Both the position numbers and the translations under genes were made by a program. Positions 11,767 to 23,287 of a DNA stretch of 64,000 bases are shown one piece after another. The notes below the pieces were generated by a model. That model was not told the origin of the DNA and ran no database searches. It saw nothing but the letters and a program-made list of their open reading frames with translations. The first letter of the stretch is position 1, and each line of letters opens with the position of its first letter. Origin of the DNA: Scolanthus callimorphus (lineage: Eukaryota; Cnidaria; Anthozoa; Actiniaria; Edwardsiidae); NCBI GenBank assembly GCA_033964015.1, contig CM066922.1, positions 24,104,507 to 24,168,506 of the forward strand, given 5' to 3'.

Positions 11767-13274
11767 GTGAGTAAGACACTTGTCGTATTATAGTAGTTCC
11801 CTTTTGTCACGAGCAAGAAATTGTTAACGAGAAGTTCAAAACAATTGATTAATTGGATGACCAAAACAAAAACTATTTTATCAGCAAGGCCGCTTCAAAT
11901 AAAAGATAACTTTGGAGAATAGTTGATGCTAAAATTGCTAAAACTTTTAGATAATTTGGAATTTTTCTAACTTTGAGCATCAATTCTTATACTTAGCGAC
12001 CAGTTTGTTCAGTCGACAAATTCGGTTGTCATAATCAAATATACCGCTTTAGTATAAACCAACTATTGGTCTATTACAAATCCTGCATTCTGATTGGCTG
12101 AGCTACTAATGGTCTATTAGTGATAGACCGTGCCTGGCAAAACCACCACCTTTCTTTGCAAGAATTGATTTTTTCAACATAAAATAATGGAATTCATTGC
12201 CAAAACCGACCAACTAGTTGGTATGCTAAAACAATTAGATGACCTCTCGTCCTCATCCTCATGTGCTATGATATCAATAGACTATTCGGCCTCGAGGTCT
12301 AATTGTTAATTATTATATGGCACATTGCATAATTGCAAATTCAGATTTTTTTTATGTTGGCACTTTTCTAGTTTTGATGACGTCATTCAGGACGAACGAA
12401 CGCACAAAACCGGAAGTCCATGACAAAATCGTTCGATGCTTATACACTTTTGTTTTGTTCCTTTTTCTCCTGCATGTAACTATGGGGCTCCGCTACGCGG
12501 GCGCTCGCGGGAGCTCCGCTAAAAATGTAACTTTCCCCTGATGTACAGAGTTGTATGTAACACAAAAGATATATGAAAAGGGTGGTCGGGGCTCGCCCCG
12601 AAAGGCTCGGGGCTCGGTGGCTCGCAAAATAGCAACCTCGCGTAACAAGATCCATGCATCAAACCAATTCTCGGTTTTCATGTGACGTCATCAAAAAGCT
12701 AACTTCCAATCCAAGAGACCTACAGAGATGTCCTTTCTGTGATGAATATAACTTTATTGAAGGATTCGTCACACGAAATGTCGGCACCTTTTGCCAAGTA
12801 CTTTTAGAGATATCGCCAAAGCTATTTATGTCACGCAACACCAGTCACGTATTTTGAACTTGCCGTATTTCATTCGATTTGTACCGTTCTTAACTTTTTG
12901 GCACGTCAGTATGTTATAAAAGTTCATATCTTACCATTCTGATACTATTCTTATAATTGGGATTGAAAATAGCGTCGTTTTGGAGACCCGATTAATTGGC
13001 CGCCATTATGGAGCCCCTCTGCTGGGGCTCCAACATGGCGGCCCCATACAGTTACTGTACAAAATGGCGCACATTCACTTGCTTATATCTCACTCGGAAA
13101 GTGACCAATCGACCTACAATTTACCCAGGAAACATAATTTTGTATATTCTTTATAATTCTATTAGGCATTCAGTGTTTAGAAGTTAATTTAGAGAAATAA
13201 ATTTCGTCACGTGACAAGTGAAAACCTAGAATATGAATGACCCTCTACAATTGCATGCATTGGGTTGATTTCAG

Positions 13275-13388
13275 ATATCGACGAGTGTGCCAGTAACCCA
13301 TGTCAAAATGGAGGAACATGCGTAGATCTAGTGGGCATGTATACATGCAATTGCGTACATGGTTTTTCAGGACCCAATTGTGAAATTG
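13275..13388 (+). CDS. EGF-like domain exon, copy 4 (diverged)
   Basis: Same length, phase and splice sites as copies 1-3, but 10 base differences. Seven codons change (N>D, M>N, A>V, G>L, T>S, Y>N, S>I), plus the split last base; none of the differences is synonymous. All six cysteines and all three sugar consensus sites are kept ([23 protein letters not shown]). This copy, IDEC...NPC...GPNCEI, is closer to the general EGF consensus than copies 1-3. The surrounding intron is about 99% identical to unit 3. Confidence 0.88.
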
Positions 13389-13970
13389 GTGAGTAAGACA
13401 CTTGTCGTATTATAGTACTTCCCTTTTGTCACGAGCAAGAAATTGTTAAGGAGAAGTTCAAAACAATTGATTAATTGGATGACCAAAACAAAAACTATTT
13501 TATCAGCAAGGCCGCTTCAAATAAAAGATAACTTTGGAGAATAGTTGATGCTAAAATTGCTAAAACTTTTAGATAATTTGGAATTTTTCTAACTTTGAGC
13601 ATCAATTCTTATACTTAGCGACCAGTTTATTCAGTCGACAAATTCGGTTGTCATAATCAAATATACCGCTTTAGTATAAACCAACTATTGGTCTATTACA
13701 AATCCTGCATTCTGATTGGCTGAGCTACTAATGGTCTATTAGTGATAGACCGTGCCTGGCAAAACCACCACCTTTCTTTGCAAGAATTGATTTTTTCAAC
13801 ATAAAATAATGGAATTCATTGCCAAAACCGACCAACTAGTTGGTATGCTAAAACAATTAGATGACCTCTCGTCCTCATCCTCATGTGCTATGATATCAAT
13901 AGACTATTCGGCCTCGAGGTCTAATTGTTAATTATTATATGGCACATTGCATAATTGCAAATTCAGATTT

Positions 13971-14246
13971 CATATCAAGATAGTTCCCTTGAAAAAGTGT
14001 CGACTTTCTCCAACTTCCTTATAAGGAAATATCTACATACCATATTTGGAATCCCAGTAAGTTTTTCACTATTTCTATTGGCCTAGAAAGCTCAAAACTC
14101 AACCAAAACTCAAATATACTCGAGGAAAGATGCTATGTGCATTTTCCACTGTGTTGTTCACGGTCAAGAGCCTGGCAACAAGGTAGACAAGATACCACAG
14201 GAAGCCCGGTCAATCTCTAGAATGTCGACACTGCTATCTTGATATG
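13971..14246. mobile_element. 276-bp MITE inserted in the last EGF unit
   Basis: Terminal inverted repeats CATATCAAGATAG (13971-13983) and CTATCTTGATATG (14234-14246), with GTGTCGAC also mirrored just inside. It interrupts the T8 tract present in the other three units: three Ts lie to the left and five to the right, so no extra target bases are visible. No coding potential. Confidence 0.85.
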
Positions 14247-14279
14247 TTTTTATGTTGGCATTTTAAAGAGCTCCATACC

Positions 14280-14925
14280 CACAGACTCACGGATGCTTTT
14301 CTCGACTGTACCCAAGTTTGGTCGACTAGCGATGTTGCCTTCGCGAGATATTGACTTTTCTAGTTTTGATGACGTCATGCCACGTGACCTTGGTGGTGCA
14401 CCCCCCTTGCTTCAAAAATAACTTTACTTAAGTTTGGTCACCTAGCGATGTTGCCTTTTCGAGATATTGACTTTTCTAGTTTTGATGACGTCATCGTTGA
14501 CGTCATGCCACGTGACCTTGGTGATGCACCCTGATGGCCTAATCCAAGTTTGATCGCCTAGCGATGTTACTTTCGCGAGATATTGACTTTTCTAGTTTCG
14601 ATGTCGTCATCGATGACGTCATACCACGAGACCTTGGTGTGCACCCCGCCCGGCGCCCCCCTTGCATCTAAAATAACTTTACCCAAGTTTTGTCACCTAG
14701 CGATGTTGCCTTCTCGAGATATTCGAGATATTGACTTTTCTGGTTTTGATGACGTCATGCCACGTGACCTTGGTGGTGCACCCCCTTGCCTCCAAAATAA
14801 CTTTACTTACGTTTGGTCACCTATCGATGTTGCCTTCTCGAGATATTGACTTTTCTAGTTCTGATGACGTCATCGATGACGTCATGTCACGTGACCTTGG
14901 TAGTGCAACCCCGTTGCCTCATCAA
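14280..14925 (+). repeat. CRE/E-box satellite array 2 (5 units)
   Basis: CACGTG at 14381, 14509, 14761 and 14888, plus a degenerate CACGAG at 14625. Same unit as array 1: CAAGTTTGGTCACC, GCGATGTTGCCTTC, GAGATATTGACTTTTC, one or two TGACGTCA palindromes, then CCACGTGACC. Unit lengths vary more here (116-136), so this array is older or more rearranged than arrays 4 and 5. Confidence 0.9.
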
Positions 14926-15351
14926 GTGGAGAACAAGTTCTGCGCATGCGCTAGTAAGCCCACTGGTCATTCCACTCGTCGGAGTGGAGCGTTACGTCTC
15001 GGTTTGTCCCATCGATTTCTCTCGATTATTTCTGCGTAAATGTTGCTGAAGATGCTTAAAATATTCCTCGACATTATCCTATTGTCATTTAAAAGGCCGG
15101 TCGATGCTTAAGAGTTCAAGAAGGCCGCTTTTTTTTACTGATTTTGCATGTTAACGAATCCCTGTTTGTCGTCAGCCAATCACATGACAGCAGGTTTTTG
15201 ATAGTTAATGTATGCGCTAAAGTAATGATGTCCTAAATGCAATAGCCATTGTTCATGTTTATCGCAGCCTACGACGGATAGAATGCCTCTTCCTGATTTG
15301 CTTCATGTTTGTGTCTCTTTTTAATGAATCTTTATTTATTTGTCATTACAG
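14926..15351. other. Unassigned; possible last intron of the EGF locus
   Basis: No repeat or gene recognised. If the exon at 13275-13388 is spliced to the candidate terminal exon at 15352, this is intron. Confidence 0.3.
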
Positions 15352-15366
15352 GCAATGCAGGATGAC
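15352..15366 (+). CDS. Candidate terminal exon of the EGF gene
   Basis: A pyrimidine-rich acceptor, TTATTTGTCATTACAG, ends at 15351. Joined in phase 1 to the diverged EGF exon, the next codons read G-N-A-G-stop (TGA at 15364-15366), giving a short tail right after the last EGF domain. A phase-0 reading stays open longer (AMQDDEHCDLSEKW...) but does not fit the exon phase. No clear AATAAA follows nearby. This is only a splice-based guess. Confidence 0.25.
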
Positions 15367-16960
15367 GAACATTGCGATCTTTCGGAAAAATGGAAACGGA
15401 CACAGATACTCGATATCATAGCCTTGGATACTACACTACAGCACTCTTCATTTCTTAAATCGACTCACCCTCCCCATAATGCATTGCTTTGATTTCTTTT
15501 ACATCATTCATTGAAACAAAATTGTTACTTGAAAAAATAAGTCTACTCTCTTGTCTACTTTATGAGTTTTTCTCGCGTTTGTATGGTAAAATGAGCTAAA
15601 CAAGTCTCTGAATTTAGAAAATTGCTGAATTTAGAAAATTGGTATCGAAAATTGCGGCGATTGAAGCATTGCATTATGGGCAGGGTGAGACGGCTCCTCC
15701 AAAGCGCGGCAAGAAAAAATTTCATAAATCGACAACAATTAAGACGTAATCCATTTGAAAATCGAGTAACGATTGGAAAACATTCTTGGAACAAAATTAT
15801 TTACATCATCATATTGTAGACTTCTGTCTTACTGCTTTTGATATACTGAACTAAAAAATCATTTCTTACAACACCGAACATCGAAAATGAATCCTGAAAG
15901 TTGTCCAAATCCATACAATGTGTATAGGTTGACAGCACTATGAAATGAACATCAACAGCCAACACCATATCTTCACAACTTTGAAAAATTATTTCTCAGG
16001 TTTCCTTGGGAATTTCTTCTCGTGTTATCGCCAATTCTTTATTTTATCAATACCTTTCATAAATGCTAGAAACAAGGAAATTGGTTTTGTAATACTATAT
16101 CTAAAAATTGTTTCCAATTTGTGTCAAGATTACTCGATTTCTCAGCGGATTTCCTCTTAAGTTTACATGCTTGTTTAGGCGGTAAATTAGTAATGATTAG
16201 TGCGACAGATCGAAATTACCAAAATTAAAATGTCTAACTTCGCCATATTTCTAAAAATAAACTCAAAATTCCGTATACAAAGAGTTTCTGTGACCAAAAG
16301 CTTAATTCCAATTTTTAAAGAAATTTGAAGAATACGACTTTAAGATATGGTCGATAAAAGTTTGCATGATTCCTGACCAAAGTACTAATTCTCCCGTAAA
16401 ATGGCACAGAAAGCAAAGTTTAAAGCCTAATATCTCAAAGACGGATCCATTAGAAAACGTCATTTTCGATATTTTGTTTCCCATCAAATGAGGAGTCTGT
16501 ATGCAAAAAATGAAGCTTATCTGAGTTAACCCGACCTTACTATTTGAAATTTAGTGATTTTAGCAGGGTTTTTCCGCTCTGTCGTTTAGTGCAGTTTGTA
16601 GAGAATATTCCAGCTAGATTAGTTTAAATAGCGCAGCATTGTAGAAGCCATGATCCGCGCTTTGTCTGCTGAGTTTGACACGTAGTTGTTGATTTAGACC
16701 CCTGTGTCCGATGGGTGTGACAATATTATCATCTGTTTGTTGTGTTGATTTAAATACGGAACTTTTTGCAGTAAAAACATATATATATATATATATATAA
16801 TTAAACCATTAGCTAGCGGCTCTAAAACTACATATCCCTCAAACCAGTTCTACACCAAATTTTAGACAGTTTGAGCTCACTACCTTTGCCGTTACCTTAT
16901 TAGCATAAATTGTTATGGGTTACAAAACGCCACGCCTACATCGGACACGCCGTAACTATT
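15367..16960. other. Unassigned AT-rich sequence with a TA microsatellite
   Basis: Holds an (AT)n run near 16780-16798. Open frames at 15555-15819 and 15945-16160 show no domain and overlap on both strands. Nothing else recognised. Confidence 0.4.
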
Positions 16961-16963
16961 ATT

Positions 16964-17135
16964 AGTAAAATCACACTCACACTATCAAGAATCCTGCATT
17001 CTGATTGGCTCAAAACTCACTGTCTAGTCAGTCATAGATAGTGAGTTTTGAAAAGCGGATTTTTGGATTTTTTAAAAGATATAAATAAATAAAAAGTTTC
17101 ATTTTTCGAAGATAGTGTGTTAGTGTGATTTTACT
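16964..17135. mobile_element. MITE with ~24-bp inverted ends
   Basis: Left end AGTAAAATCACACTCACAC (from 16964) pairs with GTGTGTTAGTGTGATTTTACT ending at 17135. The body carries ATCCTGCATTCTGATTGGCT, a motif also present inside each 1622-bp EGF unit (for example near 8836). About 172 bp, non-coding. Confidence 0.78.
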
Positions 17136-17465
17136 CAAACAATTGGATTACTCGCTCTCGATTTTTATGATTTTTACTATCCGCTCATAGAAATCTCGAG
17201 CTCGTAATCGAATAATGTGTTAAATAGACTTACCTATTAGTACTGCATCGTCGTCTCGTTAGATTTTTCCCTCAGATTAAAACACTGAAGACCATTATTT
17301 CTAATACAATATGTCCTTATTAAAAGTATCCGTCTGATTATATTTTAGCATCACTCCCTCTATTACATTTTCCTACATGTTGAACTCAGTTAGCCATAGC
17401 CGATCAAAGTTTGCAATACATTATATACCGGGGTGGCATTTGATGGCTACGTGATTAGTATCGGG

Positions 17466-17498
17466 GAATAGTCACCTAGAAAATCGAGGTGACTATTC
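17466..17498. repeat. Perfect 12-bp hairpin
   Basis: GAATAGTCACCT (17466-17477) and AGGTGACTATTC (17487-17498) are exact complements around a 9-base loop. It lies just left of the MITE at 17530 and may be a remnant of a related foldback element. Confidence 0.7.
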
Positions 17499-17529
17499 GT
17501 CGATAATCACGGAGCCTGAGGAGACCAAA

Positions 17530-17697
17530 GTGTTTAGTATAATTGCTCAAGTGATTAATAAGGGTTTTAGACAAACAACTTTGTTGTTTTGTTGTTTTTT
17601 GCGTAATGATATGAAAACTCGAGCGCGCACCCACATTCATCTCGACCAATCAGCGTGCAAAAATTATTAAAATCACTTTGAGTAATTATACTGACAC
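17530..17697. mobile_element. MITE with ~27-bp inverted ends
   Basis: Left GTGTTTAGTATAATTGCTCA and right AATCACTTTGAGTAATTATA (then CTGACAC) are near complements. The interior has a TTGTTGTTTTGTTG stretch and CCAATCAGCG. About 168 bp, non-coding. Confidence 0.72.
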
Positions 17698-19220
17698 ATT
17701 ATTAATCAACATAATAGGGCATATTATTAATCAACACAACGGTCGTTTATAGTCACTTTGTATCCGCCAAGGTTTTATTAAAGCACGAAGCATTTAATTG
17801 TGTGTTGTATTTCTTTTTCCTTCACTGATTATGGGGCCCAGTATCCGACCACTTCAGTTTTTAATTCTGATAACTTTGTGAATGTTGAAGTAGCATATGG
17901 TCAGGGGCGGATTTAGACCAGTGCAACCGAAGTAAATGCTACAGTCAGATTTGAGCGACTTTTTTAATTTGACCTCCTTAGTCTCTTTGATAGCTCCTAA
18001 TTTATTTTATGTTGGTCTTCTACATTTATTTATCCTATACGCTAAACATAATTTTCTACGTTATGTTTTGTCCCTCTCAGTTAAACTTTCCAGAAACATC
18101 TGTTGCTTTGCATAATCTTCGTTGCGAGCGAGCACCGAATTTCATGAATTGATCTTCGGCAAGCCAAACGACGGCGTTCGTTGCCGCCGAGAGATAATGC
18201 TATATTTAGCGACTTTGTTGCTCGTATTGCATGCTAAAATTAGTAAATCCAGCACCCGTTGCTGGGGAGTCTTGTGAAACGGCTCCTGTCAGACGACTAA
18301 AAATAACTTTTTGCCAGACGCTCAGGTACATTAAGGCATGGGTATAACCATGATTTGACCTTCAGAAGTAAGGGGGATGGTCAAATGCCATTTAGAACAT
18401 GTCTATCATTAAAGTAGCTGTTTCATTAGGTTGATATTATTAAATATTTCATGAAAGACGATACTGTGCCTTAATTAAGTCATCACGTGATGTCTCACAT
18501 TGCGTTATTCGACATTTTTCAGCGTTACAATACATTTCGAAATAGTCTCAGTTCTAATAACAAGTTTTCTCGTACCATTGTGCCTCAAAAAGATTAAGGC
18601 CATTGGTCTCTAAAACAATCCTGCCGGACTGAACAAGATTTTTGAAAAATTAATGAAATATTTAGGCTTTTGTTCTACAGGGGCCTGGGGCGAGTAATTT
18701 TTGGGAAATATCAAAGAAAAGAAACTTTCTTTTAAATACGTTCCGGCAGGATTCTTAAAGTAGTTGGTAATAAACATGTTTTAAGGTGAAATTCATTTGG
18801 CTCCAATAAACGTTTCAACTGAGACTATTAATCCACACATGATATTGCGTGACAGAAAAATGTCAAGTGTCACGCACGTAAGGTCACACCTAGGGAGATC
18901 TATTTTTGGAATGTAATTTGAATCTCAACTCCTTTTTGGATGAATGTTGGTAAACACTTTTTTGACCACCCCCTATTCTTTTTAGATGTTCACTCTTGGA
19001 CCCTTGCCTTAATCTACCTGAGCGTATTGAAACAGTTAACCAATCACAATGGAGCACCACTCTGGCCTAGCGGTCGTGCCTAGCTACAATTGTAGCTACT
19101 GTTTGCGTCGCCTGTGAAAATGGATTCTAACGCCGGAGAGAGTCACGGATCTTCTCCGCGAATTTTCTCTGCTCGGTCATGATGTTGAAAGAAACTCTCA
19201 ACATTCTTGATGAAAAGATT
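17698..19220. other. Unassigned intergenic sequence
   Basis: No exon with a recognisable domain, no long repeat and no RNA gene seen on either strand. Confidence 0.4.
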
Positions 19221-19227
19221 AGGAGAA

Positions 19228-19620
19228 TAGTATTTTATTTTCACTGCATACCTATTACCGCATCATGGTAAGCTAAGTTATGGGATGTGTCCGCGACTAC
19301 CATGGGCAGCAGTAGGCATGCAGCGAGGGCGAGGAGCATGTAGTGTCCCCAACCGACACCAGGGGAGGTGGGTGGGGCAAAAAACCGCTTGACCACCCGT
19401 TACGCCGATAACTGACAACGGAACACAGAAGACGCCGGAAATTTAAACTATAGGGGCCGCAAAGCATCATGCACGCCAGTATGCAGCTAACACCGATTGA
19501 TTGGGCGATTCCGATAAACTTTCACGATGCGCTAATTAATATGCAGATGAAAATAGTATTTTATTTTCACTGCATACCTATTACCGCATCATGGTAAGCT
19601 AAGTTATGGGATGTGTCCGC
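19228..19620. repeat. 393-bp repeat unit with 68-bp direct terminal repeats
   Basis: A 68-bp segment starting TAGTATTTTATTTTCACTGC occurs at 19228-19295 and again at 19553-19620. Between them, 19376-19556 is nearly identical to 26319-26501 (landmark CTTGACCACCCGTTACGCC). The second locus lacks the 68-bp repeats. It could be a miniature terminal-repeat element or a nested insertion. Non-coding. Confidence 0.65.
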
Positions 19621-19876
19621 TCCTACCCATGCCCTTGCAATATTCATTGCTGACTATGGGAAAGCCACAAAGTGGAAACGTGAAAAGGAAAGATCGTAAG
19701 ATGGGATAAAATGATAAGATAGGATTGGATGATAGCTCTTTAAAAGACTTCTCTTTCCAATACTCAGATTTCCTCTTTAACAAGACAGAGGGTTCTATGG
19801 TGCCTCTTTAGCTCAAATATCATTGAGCTAAATTAACTGATTTCTCAAAAGCGAACTGTCGTCGTTATTGCTTTAT

Positions 19877-20430
19877 AATAATAATAATAATAATAAATTT
19901 ATATAGCGCCATATACATTAACTGCTCTATGGCGCTTTACAATGCTACAATTAAAAATAAGAATCTATAATAATAATAATAATCTATAAAAATGCTTGTT
20001 TAAAAAGATGAGTTTTTAGGCGCGTTTTAAAAATTAAAAGAGAACTGCTTCTCCTTATGTCTATGGGCAGGGCATTCCATAGCTTAGGGGCTATCACTGA
20101 GAATGCCCTGTCACCATAAGTCTTTTGATTAGACCCAGGGACGACAAGGAGACATTGGTTTGCTGAGCGAAGACTACGACCTGGACTATAGTGATGTAAT
20201 AAATTGCTAATATATAAAGGTGCTAAATTATTAAGAGATTTAAAAACTAATAATAATATTTTAAAAATAATTCGATGCTCCACTGGTAACCAGTGGAGCT
20301 CCCTCAGCACTGGCGTAACATGTGCAAATTTAGAGTCACGTCTAACAAGCCGGGCAGCACAATTCTGTACTGACTGCAACCTCTGAATAAGATACTTAGG
20401 GAGGCCATATAAAAGTACGCAGAAGTACTA
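19877..20430 (-). pseudogene. 5'-truncated LINE (L2/CR1-like RT C-terminus)
   Basis: On the minus strand the frame opens after a stop near 20428 (VLLYGLPKYLIQRLQSVQNC) and runs to a stop just after FKQAFL at 19984. Conserved marks are LHWLPVEHRIIFK, YGDRAFSVIAPKLWNALP and RRSSSLLIFKTRLKTHLFK, the usual C-terminus of such RTs. The catalytic part is lost. The 3' UTR contains GTAAAGCGCCATAGAGC and TATAAATTTATT, ending in ATT repeats (plus-strand TAA run 19877-19902), a common 3' end of these LINEs. Confidence 0.88.
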
Positions 20431-20447
20431 GTAAATTGTTGGAATAG

Positions 20448-20520
20448 TAGGTAATAATAATAATACTATATGGACTTCTATAGCGCATATGTATTTCTGT
20501 TCTAAGCGCTTTACAATATA
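20448..20520 (-). mobile_element. Second, heavily truncated LINE 3' tail
   Basis: AATAATAATAATACTATATGG followed by CTATAGCGCATATG and CTAAGCGCTTTACAA matches the tail type of the LINE just before it, in the same orientation. Only the 3' end is left. Confidence 0.6.
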
Positions 20521-23285
20521 ACAGTGAAATAGGGTGGGTTCACACTTAGGCCTCGGCTGAACGACAAAGCCAGCAAGAAACATGACGAAAGACCGCCAAA
20601 GCGACTGAAGCGAAGCAATAGCAACCTACAGCCTTCAATCATATCGCATGGCGAATGCAAGTGAGAGACGGTTTTGAGTTTTCAAAAAGGGTAAGGTAGA
20701 CGACAATACTTTCTAGATACGAATATGCGATGCCCTGGACTACCTCTCGCACATACAATCTGCAAGATGGGAAGCTTAACTGAAAGAGACGATTAAGTGT
20801 TTGAAGGATACCATGGCGGATGACAAAATGCTCTCTCTGAGGGCTATGAAAGCATCCGTTTCATCCTGCGGGACGAGACATATAACCCTAAAAAGCTTAC
20901 AGAAGTGAAGATGTATTTCTCAAATGTGATGAAATACCCTGCTTCGATAAGGATCGATAACAGACGATATATGCCGCGGCTTCGGTGTTCTGATGGCTTG
21001 GGGCAAAACGAAAGTGCGATGCAGGGGAGGTAATTGTATCACGTGACGGACATCGATATACTGCGAGAGCGGCTTACAAAGTCGTGGTATAAGAAGGCGC
21101 TCACTTTCCAACCGAAGGGCAAAGTATTAATAAATGTAAAATAGAGGTAATCCAATTGAAAATCAAAGCAAATCTCGGAAGAAGGGTTAAATAACACAGT
21201 GTCGCCTTTGACCCAGAAGTATGAATCTTGGCAAATAAGACACACAGATGATCCAGCTTGAAAGGGAGATCTCTAGCCCAAAAGTAACAACCACCTCTCG
21301 TCGTGGCAGACGACTCGGTGGTATCATGGCTGTAAAACGTTGGCCTGCTTTAGTGAATTAGCTCACAAAAACATTATGGAATTCTGATTAAGTTTTGTTG
21401 CCATGGTAACGGTTACTCGCAATCCGCCATATTATAAATATAAATAGCAATTTCTTTTTCATGTTTGTACGCTAGTCTTTCTGTAACCTAACTAGATATG
21501 TCTTAATAAAGACATTTTCCAACAATATCATATTACAAAAGCAAGTGAAATAACTTATAATATATATATATAAATATATATATTTTCATTTTCTTAAGAA
21601 ATTCCAAGTTATCCAATTAGCTTACCTGAAGATAGTTGTCCTTTATAAATAGATGACAACCTTTAACTTTCACCTTCTCCTGTGCGAGTTAGAGTTCTAA
21701 ATAAAACAATCCAAGATAGCCACCACTGAGTCACGTGATAAGCGCCTCCATGGTAACAAACTAGGTTAAAGATATAGCTTTTCTTGAAACTATTGTACTA
21801 AACAATTCCAATGATGATAGTAACATGAGATATGAAGAATAATCCATTTTTCCAGGCAAATGCGTTTTGAGTCATGCCTTAAACCCACTGAGGAGGTCTC
21901 GAAGGCTACACAGTAAGTGAGAGGCTAAGTATGGTTGGAAAACATTGTCGACCTCTCCCCAAAACAAGATATCTCCAGCGGTTTTAATAATCGAGAATTA
22001 AAGTGCGAGTATGCCCAAAACTGTATCCTTCCTACAAATCCACTAAGTTGTACTATAAGGCATTGAAAACATCTTCCCCAAATTCTGATTGATAACATAA
22101 CTCTTTAGTCCATTTTTCTGCCGCCGAAAACACCAAAATACGGCCACACGGCCACACGGCCGCAATCTTGGAGTCGCCATTAAAATCTGCTGTTCCTACT
22201 ACCTGGTTACCAAGTAAGAGGCCAGGCTACATTTTGTGACGCATTTTTATCCCCCGTCCATTGCCGGGACAACAACAATCTCAAAATCTAACAGTAAATA
22301 TATTACACACAAGCGTGACCGTCGCATCTTGTTTTCCTCTTTCAAAGCTCAGTCATTCCACCTGCAGATCTACTGTTATGAACTTTTGTTAGCATTCCGA
22401 AAGATGAATTTCACAAAACAAACATTAAAACATGAACAATACAGGCAACGAAGGTCTGGATTTTGATGTAAATATTCAGTTGTTGACAAAAATTGTTCAC
22501 GCGCGCGCTGCTGACGAAGATCACGCCACTTTCAACATAGCGCGCGCTCAGCTCTGTTTTGCAAAAACAATGTTGCTGAAGAATACATGAATAAAATATT
22601 TTAAGCAATTTTCTGATTACCCTTCACTTTGATTTTCATCGGAGCTGTCCTGACATTGTTGAAGAACAAATTATGCTGAACTGATTTAAGCAAATAAACA
22701 ATTAACATTAACAGGTGTGAGAAGGTCAGCAACAAAATTATAAAAACAAGGTCGCCCATTTCTCCTCAAAAACTTGCAAAAAGATCGAGAACAACCTCAT
22801 TTCTTGAAACTTCACTCATATTGTTCAATGTGCTCCAAAATGAGCCGTATCAATAACGAATAAGAGGCCTGGATGCTCAGGGGGGATAAAAGTGCGTCAC
22901 GATTCAAAACGAGGCTGCTATAACCGCTGTCATTTATAATTACAGGCTCGTATTTTGGAACATAAAATTTTAATGGTGGACGAGAAATCGTACTTTTTGC
23001 AGACGTTTTACCTTGTATTCCGGGCGGAACTAGCAATAATGTATTGTGGGTAATTAAAGTACTAGGCCGGAAAAAAAAAAAAATAAAAATGATAGAAAAA
23101 GAAGTGAAATTTTGGTCATACTAGCACTTTAAGGCACGATAGAGGGTTATAACAATGGGCGGTAAAGGGGAGTAGTAAAATTTCTACTTGAATTTTTTCT
23201 TCAAATGGCTCGAAGAAATGCCCTATCCGGACGCCGTCGCGAATGATTCAGTGAGGATCTACATCATGACAGTTAACCAAAAGAC
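20521..23285. other. Unassigned; scattered repeat pieces
   Basis: Contains an AT-rich microsatellite near 21562-21585 and a triple CGGCCACA repeat near 22141. An inverted pair, GTGACGCATTTTTATCCCCC near 22238 and GGGGGATAAAAGTGCGTCAC near 22880, could be ends of an unknown 0.65 kb element. A poly(A)-like run lies near 23072. No gene recognised. Confidence 0.4.
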
Positions 23286-23287
23286 AA

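Larger units (their letters stand above)
7498..14262 (+). repeat. Tandem array of four 1622-bp units, each with one EGF exon
   Basis: Units start at about 7498, 9120, 10742 and 12364; identical landmarks recur every 1622 bases (exon starts 8409, 10031, 11653, 13275). Unit 4 is lengthened by a 276-bp insertion (13971-14246). The units differ by only a handful of substitutions over 1.6 kb. Each contains the stub of a satellite element (TGACGTCATTCAGGACG), GC-rich inverted motifs around GGAGCTCCGCT, the EGF exon, a palindrome ACCAACTAGTTGGT and a T8 tract before the junction TTGGCA/CTTTTCTAG. The long open frames repeated in each unit on both strands are not supported as genes. Confidence 0.95.

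Noticed and set aside
7785..12857. Conserved small proteins repeated in every 1622-bp unit on both strands
   Set aside because: They are identical only because the DNA units are identical. They lie in intron sequence or antisense to the EGF exon and show no domain or splice support.
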